A stretch of DNA of 37,989 nt from an uncultured Verrucomicrobiota bacterium (GTDB lineage: Bacteria > Verrucomicrobiota > Verrucomicrobiia > Limisphaerales > UBA9464). A program made the position numbers and the translations under genes. This document shows, piece by piece, positions 1-5,697 of the stretch (within the stretch, counting starts at the first letter, position 1; every line of letters begins with the position of its first letter). The stretch is taken from positions 1-37,989 of the forward strand of contig CAIRNV010000270.1 in assembly GCA_903880005.1 (NCBI GenBank). The letters run 5' to 3'. The notes under the pieces were generated by a model. The model was not told the origin of the DNA. It saw only the letters and a list, made by a program, of their open reading frames with translations, and made no database searches.

Positions 1-8
1 GCCCTTCG

Positions 9-111
9 GGTTGCTCCAAGATTGCCCCGGGGCTTCGTTGTTCGTCCGTCACAGACCGCTGCGGGTATGCTCCGTCCTCACGCCTTGCCCCGGGGCATTC
101 TTGGAGCAACC
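9..111. repeat. 25-bp inverted repeat around a 53-bp centre
   Basis: The arms at 9-33 and 87-111 are reverse complements at 24 of 25 positions. Each arm starts or ends with GGTTGCTCCAAG and carries a GCCCCGGGGC palindrome at its inner end. No credible gene overlaps it; the 82-aa leftward ORF in the track is a by-product. The structure could be a dispersed intergenic repeat, the remnant of a small non-autonomous mobile element, or a strong RNA hairpin. The window starts only 8 bases upstream, so neighbouring context on the left is unknown. Confidence 0.6.
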
Positions 112-273
112 AAACACCAGCGATTTGTGAGACACGACACTGGCCTGCCATGACCTGGGAGCGCCAACGGCGCGACACACGCCAGGCCCGCGGCGACGCC
201 CCGTCAGGGCTTGTGTCTTCACTCGATATCGGTTTTCGGAGTCGCCGACTGAAGCCATCGCATTCAACCTCAA

Positions 274-401
274 AACGGCGGTTGAAGAAGATTTCAAGGC
301 AAGGACAGGGCCGTCCCATCGAGGCGAAGGGGCCCTGAGGGACCCATTTGCTCCGATGGGACGTTTCCTTCCTTGCCTTGGAATCCCCTTTAACGGCCGT
401 T
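274..401. repeat. Long imperfect inverted repeat, MITE-like
   Basis: The left arm (274-322) and right arm (351-401) are imperfect reverse complements, roughly 80 percent by eye. The best core is CAAGGCAAGGA facing TCCTTGCCTTG, with an inner CGTCCCATCG facing CGATGGGACG. The loop is about 28 bases and itself contains GGGGCCCTGAGGGACCC. The region has no supported coding sequence. It lies about 150 bases beyond the end of the leftward H1-like gene. It may be a miniature inverted-repeat element or a stable RNA structure. The rest of 112-482 shows nothing else I can name. Confidence 0.5.
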
Positions 402-482
402 GTGGTTTCAGCGGCGTGCTCCATGCCCGGGGTTCGCCGGTTGGATGCCGGGCCTTGGGGTGGGGTTGGTTGGCAAAGCAAA

Positions 483-512
483 AGGCCCGGCGATCCGATG
501 GATGCCGGGCCT
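483..512 (-). terminator. Rho-independent terminator of the H1-like gene
   Basis: Read leftward, the sequence forms a perfect 9-bp stem AGGCCCGGC / GCCGGGCCT with a 12-base loop, followed at once by TTTTGCTTTG. It sits about 40 bases after the stop codon of the leftward gene at 552-1046, which is the expected place for its terminator. Confidence 0.75.
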
Positions 513-551
513 GTTGTTTCCCCGGCTTGTCAGCCGGGCGGGGTCAGGGAA

Positions 552-1046
552 TTAGTTGGTGGAGGCGGGGGCCTCGGCGGTCTCGGCCGGGGCAGCCGGG
601 GCTTCGGCGGGCGCGGTGCCCTCGACCCAGACGCGCTTGCCGTTGGCGCCGGCCTTGATCTGCGAGATCAGCTTGCCGGTGCTGCTAAACCAAGTGGCGA
701 TGTTGATGGGCTTGGCCTTGAGCTTGTCGGCCACCTCGCGTGCCGTGAGGCCCTCCGGGCCGGCCGCCTTGAGGATCTTGATGATGGAATCCTTGACCGC
801 GCCGCGCTTGCCGCGCTTGCCCGGCTTGGACTTAGCCTTGGGCGCCGGCGCCTTGGGCGCGGACTTCTTGGGGCGGCCGGGGGCGCGGCCTGGCTTGCGG
901 CCGGGCTTGGAGGCGGCCGGGGTTCCGGATTGTATGGAGGCCAGCTCGGAGTCGATGGAACGAATCTCGTCCTGGAGCTTGCCCTTCCTTTGGAGCAAAG
1001 CCTGGATGCGACCAAATTCGGATGCGCTAATTTTTGTGAGGTCCAT
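552..1046 (-). CDS. Histone H1-like, winged-helix DNA-binding protein
   Basis: A 164-aa basic protein. Residues 1-40 look like a short coiled coil (MDLTKISASEFGRIQALLQ onward). Residues 46-82 are a Lys/Pro/Ala/Gly-rich tract with an AT-hook-like GRAPGRPKK. Residues 83-132 resemble a small helix-turn-helix or winged-helix domain (LTAREVADKLK, INIATWFSSTGK), and the last 30 residues are Ala/Pro/Glu-rich. The layout resembles bacterial nucleoid proteins with histone-H1-like tails, so a chromosome-compacting or regulatory role is inferred. The ATG at 1046 is preferred because the conserved-looking helix starts there; an in-frame ATG lies at 1067, and neither has a clear ribosome site. An AT-rich patch (about 1086-1102) upstream may hold its promoter. 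A terminator follows at 483-512. Confidence 0.75.
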   Translation of the reverse strand: MDLTKISASEFGRIQALLQRKGKLQDEIRSIDSELASIQSGTPAASKPGRKPGRAPGRPKKSAPKAPAPKAKSKPGKRGKRGAVKDSIIKILKAAGPEGLTAREVADKLKAKPINIATWFSSTGKLISQIKAGANGKRVWVEGTAPAEAPAAPAETAEAPASTN

Positions 1047-1206
1047 TGCAAAACGAATCAAGCGCATGTCGAAATGCCGTGCAACACGGATTTTTAGTTT
1101 TCTTGGCCGGCGATCCTGTTGGGTTGGCCGTGCCGGCTGGGTCCTCCCCCACCCGCGAGGCCTGCGTCGTTGGATTGTGATGTCGGCGCGACGGGCCGTG
1201 TGGCCG

Positions 1207-1938
1207 TCATGAGACCGGGGGGCAGCCCCCCTGGACCGCCGCGGTGCGCGGCTGTTTTCGGCGGGAGCGATAGACCAGGAACAGCTCGTCGCCATGCCGT
1301 TTGATGGAATCCAAACGAAGGCGCTTGGCTTGGGCAATCGAGGCGAAACCCAGGCCGTCCGCGGCGGTGGGTGCCTTGGCTCCGCCCATGAGGAGCGGGC
1401 ACCATGTGAGGTGCAGCTCGTCCACCACGCCCGCGCGGAAGAACGCGTCGTTTAGGAATCCCCCGCCCTCCAGCAAGGCGTCACGGACGTGGTGCGTCTT
1501 GGCGAGCCAGCGAAGCCCGGCCTTGACGTCGATGTCGTCGCCCGGGCTCATCCAAATCTCGTCCGCGAGCCTGGAAAGGACCTCGACGCGACGGCGTGGG
1601 GCGGAGGCCCCGACCCACGCAACGATGGGCGACGAGCGATCCCCCCACAACGCGGCGTCGGGCGAGATGGAGGCGGAGCCGGAGACGACGACGCGCACGG
1701 GACGAGGTTGTCGTCCAAGGCGAAGCCTTAAGGCATCGAATCGCGGCCCGCCGTTGCCGAGCGTCGCCCCGGTCTCCTCAATGGTGCGCGCGCCGCAGAT
1801 GATGGCGTCGGCCCCGGCCCTCAGCTCATGGAGGTGACGTCCGTCGCGCGGGCTTCCAAACGTGTGCGCCGCGCGGTTGGCCGTGGCGACCTTGCCGTCG
1901 GCCGACATGGCCATGTTGATTCGGAGGTAAGGCCTCAT
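1207..1938 (-). CDS. RibD C-terminal-type pyrimidine reductase family protein
   Basis: A 243-aa protein that is entirely a RibD_C / dihydrofolate-reductase-like domain. It has the family start NMAMSADGKVA, the GADAIICGARTIEETG segment and the ALLEGGGFLNDAF motif. In riboflavin synthesis this domain reduces 5-amino-6-ribosylaminouracil 5'-phosphate with NADPH. The deaminase half of RibD is missing, so it may be a split RibD or a reductase with another substrate; the exact reaction is uncertain. Its ATG overlaps the queA stop codon by ATGA and there is no own ribosome site, so it is probably translationally coupled to queA. The track ORF extends far upstream through queA in another frame; that extension is not real. 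Confidence 0.8.
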   Translation of the reverse strand: MRPYLRINMAMSADGKVATANRAAHTFGSPRDGRHLHELRAGADAIICGARTIEETGATLGNGGPRFDALRLRLGRQPRPVRVVVSGSASISPDAALWGDRSSPIVAWVGASAPRRRVEVLSRLADEIWMSPGDDIDVKAGLRWLAKTHHVRDALLEGGGFLNDAFFRAGVVDELHLTWCPLLMGGAKAPTAADGLGFASIAQAKRLRLDSIKRHGDELFLVYRSRRKQPRTAAVQGGCPPVS

Positions 1939-3056
1939 GTGATGAGCATGGCGTCGCCGTAGGAGAAGAAGCGAAACCGCTCCTGCACGGCATGCCGGTA
2001 GGCTTCCATGAGCAGGACGCGTCCGGCGTCGGGTTCCCCGGGCGCCATGAAGGCGCTGACCAACATGAGCAGGGTGCTTTGGGGGAGGTGAAAATTGGTG
2101 ACCAAGGCATCCAGGACGCGAAACCGCGCGGGCGGGTGGATGAAGATGCGAGTGCGCCCATGTGCGACGTCGGGGAGTGGCTGGAACGTGGGAGGGACCT
2201 CGTGGTCGGGCCGGGTCCCCCAGAGGTCGTTGCCCGGGTCGTGGCCGCGGGCGACGGATTCGAGGACGCGGGTGGTGGTAGTGCCCACGGCGATGACGCG
2301 ACGGCCCTCGGCCTTGGCTTGGTTGATGGCCCGGGCGGTTTCCGGCGGGAGCGTGAATCGTTCCTCGTGCATGCGATGGTCCTCGATGGACTCGGACTTG
2401 ATGGGCAGGAAGGTGCCGGCCCCGACATGAAGGGTTAGCCATGCCATTTGGATGCCGTCGGCGCGGAGCGCTTCCATGAGTTCGCGCGTGAAGTGCAAGC
2501 CGGCGGTGGGGGCGGCGACGGAGCCCGCCTCGCGGGCATAGACGGTTTGGTATCGATCCCGGTCCCCGGCGTGGGTGGCTCCGGGCTCGCGACGGATGTA
2601 CGGGGGCAAGGGCATCTCGCCGTGGCTGGCCGCGAAGGCCAAGGGGTCGCCGTGGAATTCCATGACCACCGTGCCGTCGGACTCCTTGCGGAGGAGCGTG
2701 GCCGGGAGGGGGGCGTGTTCGGGGCCCAGGACGATCGTTGAGCCTTCCCTGACGCGTTTGGAGGGCCGGAGCATGGCGCGCCACTGGCGGGGGGCGCATT
2801 CCTCGAGGAGGAGGATTTCGATGGCGCCGCCCGAGCCGGGCTTGCGGCCGCGGAGGCGGGCCGGGATGACCTTGGAGTCATTGAAGACGAGGAGGTCGCC
2901 GGGGCGGAGCCATTCGCCGATGCGATGGAAGCGGGCTTCGGTTTGGGCTTGGGGTTGGCGTTGCAGGACGAGGAGCCGGGATTGATCGCGCGTGGGGCAC
3001 GGATGCTGAGCGATGAGGTCGGGGGGCAGGTGGAAATCAAAGTCGGCGACTCGCAT
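1935..3056 (-). CDS. queA: S-adenosylmethionine:tRNA ribosyltransferase-isomerase QueA
   Basis: A 373-aa protein of normal family length. QueA moves the ribosyl part of S-adenosylmethionine onto 7-aminomethyl-7-deazaguanine in tRNA to make epoxyqueuosine, in the cytoplasm. Family hallmarks are visible: the start FDFHLPPDLIAQHP, the LLVFNDSKVIPARL block, the VAAPTAGLHFT segment, LHVGAGTF and a C-terminal TNFHLPQSTLLMLV. The start ATG at 3056 is the natural N-terminus. It is divergent from mraZ across a 360-bp control region and is followed by the RibD-like gene with a 4-base overlap. Confidence 0.95.
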   Translation of the reverse strand: MRVADFDFHLPPDLIAQHPCPTRDQSRLLVLQRQPQAQTEARFHRIGEWLRPGDLLVFNDSKVIPARLRGRKPGSGGAIEILLLEECAPRQWRAMLRPSKRVREGSTIVLGPEHAPLPATLLRKESDGTVVMEFHGDPLAFAASHGEMPLPPYIRREPGATHAGDRDRYQTVYAREAGSVAAPTAGLHFTRELMEALRADGIQMAWLTLHVGAGTFLPIKSESIEDHRMHEERFTLPPETARAINQAKAEGRRVIAVGTTTTRVLESVARGHDPGNDLWGTRPDHEVPPTFQPLPDVAHGRTRIFIHPPARFRVLDALVTNFHLPQSTLLMLVSAFMAPGEPDAGRVLLMEAYRHAVQERFRFFSYGDAMLIT

Positions 3057-3235
3057 GGGAAAGTGGGGAAAAGGGGGAGGGGTGGCCGTGGTGGAGGTGC
3101 GGGCGTGGAGGGATGCGGGGCGTGGATGCCGAGGATGGGATGTCTTAAGTGGTTGGAGGCGAGGGATATCTGCAAGGGAATGGTCTAGGTGAACAACGTG
3201 TGGACAAGTCGGCGCGCCGAATTGGGAAGAGTGAG

Positions 3236-3265
3236 TTGACGGATAGTGGGAAAAAGTGGCATGAA
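3236..3265 (+). promoter_or_regulatory. Candidate promoter of the dcw operon
   Basis: A TTGACG hexamer at 3236-3241 matches the -35 consensus at five of six positions. The best -10 at 17-18 bases spacing (CATGAA, 3260-3265) is weak. The placement is supported mainly by the MraZ boxes that lie over the spacer and -10. The rest of 3057-3415 between queA and mraZ holds no gene that I can support. Confidence 0.35.
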
Positions 3266-3271
3266 ATGGGT
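3247..3271 (+). promoter_or_regulatory. MraZ operator: three TGGN boxes at 10-bp spacing
   Basis: TGGGA at 3247, TGGCA at 3257 and TGGGT at 3267 are direct repeats with exactly 10-bp period. This is the arrangement (TGGGN separated by 5-base spacers) described for MraZ-bound repeats upstream of mraZ in several bacteria. The boxes overlap the candidate promoter, which fits autorepression of the operon by MraZ. A weaker pair, TGGGT at 3314 and TGGTT at 3324, lies downstream. A 9-base direct repeat GGATAGTGG occurs at 3241 and 3304. Confidence 0.6.
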
Positions 3272-3366
3272 GGTTGAGCGCTCGTTAGTTGCCTTTTTGC
3301 ATTGGATAGTGGCTGGGTGTGGATGGTTGGGGTGGGCGAGGCGGCGGGCGAGCGGCCACCGGGCGG

Positions 3367-3410
3367 GAAGCGGGCATCAGCGAAGCGGGCATCAGGGAAG
3401 TGTGCATCAC
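3367..3410 (+). repeat. Three tandem 15-bp units in the mraZ leader
   Basis: GAAGCGGGCATCAGC (3367-3381), GAAGCGGGCATCAGG (3382-3396) and a degenerate GAAGTGTGCATCAC (3397-3410) run head to tail. A fourth start, GAAGCATGGG, contains the mraZ start codon. The units also carry the weak purine run that could act as a ribosome site. They may be a simple tandem duplication or a regulatory leader element. Confidence 0.75.
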
Positions 3411-3415
3411 GAAGC

Positions 3416-3964
3416 ATGGGCGCGATCGACACCAAGGAAGCGGTGGCATCGACCGAGACCGGGTCCGGACCTGGTGCTGCGGGGCGTCCGTATTTCACGT
3501 TGCGATACAAGCATGGGGTGGACGCGCAGGGTAGGGTGCAATTTCCGAGCCGCTGGAAGGGGCGGGCGTCGGGCACGACGTTGGTGGCGGTCTTGAGGGA
3601 GATGACGGTGGCGGTGCCGTCGAAGGCGAATCCCTCCATCTCGGATCGCCGGGCCCTGAGGTACGTGGAGGTGATGCCGTCGGGGATGTTTGAGGAGCAT
3701 TACGAGGAGGTGATGCGCGCGTGCTCGAACGAGTCGGCGCGTCAGGCGGCGCGGCGGCGATTTTCCTGGAGGATGGTGGAGTTGGACTTTGATGGCGCGG
3801 GTCGTTTTTCGCTTCCGGAGGAGTTGAAGGGTCCTGCGGAGCTGAAGGGCACGGCGTGGTTGGTGGGGTGCGTCCACAAGTTTCAGATCTGGAGCCCGGA
3901 GCATTTGGAATGCGCTGATGCGGACGACGCGCATGTGTTGGCGAAGGAGAACCTGGACTGGTAG
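3416..3964 (+). CDS. mraZ: Transcriptional regulator MraZ
   Basis: A 182-aa first gene of the dcw operon. MraZ is a ring-forming DNA-binding repressor of division and cell-wall genes. Two copies of its AbrB-like half-domain are visible with their signature DxxGR motifs: HGVDAQGRVQFP (about residues 33-44) and FDGAGRFSLP in the second half. The middle is longer than in typical MraZ (about 140-150 aa), and there are about 25 extra N-terminal residues. The ATG at 3416 is chosen; a longer in-frame GTG-type start at 3302 would run through the operator and leader repeats and is unlikely. Three MraZ boxes lie about 145 bp upstream, which suggests autoregulation. Confidence 0.85.
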   Translation: MGAIDTKEAVASTETGSGPGAAGRPYFTLRYKHGVDAQGRVQFPSRWKGRASGTTLVAVLREMTVAVPSKANPSISDRRALRYVEVMPSGMFEEHYEEVMRACSNESARQAARRRFSWRMVELDFDGAGRFSLPEELKGPAELKGTAWLVGCVHKFQIWSPEHLECADADDAHVLAKENLDW

Positions 3965-3988
3965 GCCGGGCGAGCGAGGAGGCTGCGA

Positions 3989-4321
3989 ATGAACAAGCGA
4001 CGTGATGGGACGACGGGGCGTTGGGGGCGCGACTGGTGGCGGCCGTGGGCGTGGTTCCGCCGGCCGGCATCGTCTGGCTTTGCGCCGTCGCCGCGGCAGA
4101 TGGAGATGATCCTGGGCGCGGTGAAGCCGGTGAGGAACCCATTGCTGGACGACGACGTGGACGTGGTGGCGCGCCGTGCCGGGGGCGGACGGCTGCTGCA
4201 TGAGACCCGACCGTCTGCCGGGGTGCTGGAGTCGAGGATGCAGGCGGAGTCGGATCGCACCTACGAGCGACTGCGCGGGCGTCGGATGCAGGCCTTGAAG
4301 GTGGAGTTGCAGGATTCCTGA
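3989..4321 (+). CDS. Small hypothetical protein between mraZ and rsmH
   Basis: A 110-aa protein that I do not recognise. Its N-terminus is rich in Trp and Arg (GRWGRDWWRPWAWFRR), followed by a polar region with an acidic LLDDDVDVVARR and a helical C-terminus rich in Arg, Gln and Glu. There is no clear membrane segment; the Trp/Arg stretch could be a membrane-surface or nucleic-acid contact. It is likely real: AGGAGG lies 6 bases before the ATG, it runs in the direction of the operon, and it fills the 377-bp interval between mraZ and rsmH with small gaps. A role in division or envelope is inferred from position only. Confidence 0.65.
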   Translation: MNKRRDGTTGRWGRDWWRPWAWFRRPASSGFAPSPRQMEMILGAVKPVRNPLLDDDVDVVARRAGGGRLLHETRPSAGVLESRMQAESDRTYERLRGRRMQALKVELQDS

Positions 4322-4341
4322 AGACGGGTTGCGACGCCCAG

Positions 4342-5280
4342 GTGAGCACGTTCAACCACACGCCGGTCTTGGGTCGGGAGCTGCTGGAGGGCCTTGGGGT
4401 TCGCCCGGGAGGGCGTTGGCTGGACGCGACGCTGGGCGGCGGCGGGCATGCCGAGGGGATTCTGGAGGCGACGTCGCCGGACGGCTTCCTGTGGGGTTGC
4501 GACCGGGACGGCGCGGCGGTTGAGGCTGCGGGGCGGCGTCTGGGGCGGTTTGAGGGTCGGCACGAGCTGAGGCGCATGAACTTTGCGGACGTGGGGGAGT
4601 GGCTTGGCCACGGGACCGTGGATGGGGCGTGCATGGACCTGGGGGTGTCGTCGCACCAGCTCGACACGCCGGGTCGTGGCTTCAGCCTGCAAGCGGACGG
4701 GCCCTTGGACATGAGGATGGACACGCGAGGGGGGCCGACGGCGGCGGACGTGGTGAACGGGTGGGAGGAAGGGGACTTGGCGCGGGTGTTTCGCGAGCTG
4801 GGCGACGAGAAGGACGCGGGGCGCATTGCGCGGAGGATCGTGCGGGAGCGGGCGGTGCGTCCGTTTGCGACGACGTTGCAATTGGCGGGCGTGATAGCGG
4901 CGGCGGCCCCGCGCCCATGGCAGCGGACGCACCCGGCCACGCAGTGCTTCCAGGCGTTGCGCATGGTGGTGAACGCGGAGGTGGAGTCGTTGGGGCGGGG
5001 GTTGGAGGGGGTTTGGCGGGTGTTGGCGCGGGGCGGGCGGCTGGCGGTGATCACCTTTCACTCGGGGGAGGACCGGGTGGTGAAGCGGTTTTTCCGGGAG
5101 CGCGCGATGGAATACCGGGTGCCGGAGGGGCAGCCGGACGTGCCGGAGCTGCGGGAGCCATGCCGTGCGCGGGCGCGGCTGGTGAGCCGGAAGCCGGTGC
5201 GTGCGTGCGAGGCGGAGGTGTTGGCGAACCCTCGGTCGCGGAGCGCGCAATTGCGGGTGGCGGAAAAGCTGGAGGACTAG
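4342..5280 (+). CDS. rsmH: 16S rRNA m4C1402 methyltransferase RsmH
   Basis: A 312-aa SAM-dependent enzyme (also called MraW) that methylates N4 of C1402 in 16S rRNA. The N-terminus FNHTPVLGRELLEGL, the SAM loop DATLGGGGHAEGIL, the SRxxD-like DLGVSSHQLDTPGRGFS block and the C-terminal VITFHSGEDRVVKRFF are all family signatures. The start is a GTG at 4342 with only a weak ribosome site; the conserved N-terminus fixes it. It is followed after 2 bases by ftsL, with the ftsL ribosome site lying inside the end of this gene. Confidence 0.95.
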   Translation: MSTFNHTPVLGRELLEGLGVRPGGRWLDATLGGGGHAEGILEATSPDGFLWGCDRDGAAVEAAGRRLGRFEGRHELRRMNFADVGEWLGHGTVDGACMDLGVSSHQLDTPGRGFSLQADGPLDMRMDTRGGPTAADVVNGWEEGDLARVFRELGDEKDAGRIARRIVRERAVRPFATTLQLAGVIAAAAPRPWQRTHPATQCFQALRMVVNAEVESLGRGLEGVWRVLARGGRLAVITFHSGEDRVVKRFFRERAMEYRVPEGQPDVPELREPCRARARLVSRKPVRACEAEVLANPRSRSAQLRVAEKLED

Positions 5281-5282
5281 GG

Positions 5283-5681
5283 ATGGCGACGAACCGGAGG
5301 CGAGGCGAGGGAGGGCTTGGGTTGGGCACGGTGGTGCGTGCCCTGCTGTTGAGCGGTTTGATCGCGGGCCTGGGTGTTCACTACGTCCGGATGCACGCCG
5401 AGCAGTTGGCGTTGGGCAAGAGGATCACGGAGCTGGAGAAGCAGGACCTGTCGCTGGCGCACGAGCTGGACCTGGGACGTGCGACGTTGAACGACCTGTT
5501 GACGCGGCCGCGGCTGCTGGAGGCGGTGCAACGATTCAACCTGCCGCTGGTGACGCCCCCGGCGTCGCAGCGCCTGAACATCGAGCTGGCGGAGCCATGG
5601 CCGGTGGCCGCGAAGGGTCCCGGGGGCGACGGGGTCGCGGCGCCGGTGCGGCCCATGGCGGCGCTGGGTGCGACGCGCTGA
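5283..5681 (+). CDS. ftsL: FtsL-like cell division protein
   Basis: A 132-aa bitopic membrane protein with the FtsL layout. A short basic cytoplasmic tail (about residues 1-18) is followed by one membrane helix (about 18-36, VVRALLLSGLIAGLGVHYV), a periplasmic heptad region (about 37-70, LGKRITELEKQDLSLAHEL) and a short tail. FtsL links FtsQ-type proteins to FtsI and FtsW at the septum. FtsL sequences are weakly conserved, so the call rests on topology plus position between rsmH and ftsI. GGAGGA six bases before the ATG at 5283 fixes the start; the longer track ORF is a read-through of the rsmH region. Confidence 0.8.
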   Translation: MATNRRRGEGGLGLGTVVRALLLSGLIAGLGVHYVRMHAEQLALGKRITELEKQDLSLAHELDLGRATLNDLLTRPRLLEAVQRFNLPLVTPPASQRLNIELAEPWPVAAKGPGGDGVAAPVRPMAALGATR

Positions 5682-5697
5682 GGAGGAATGGGACGCG

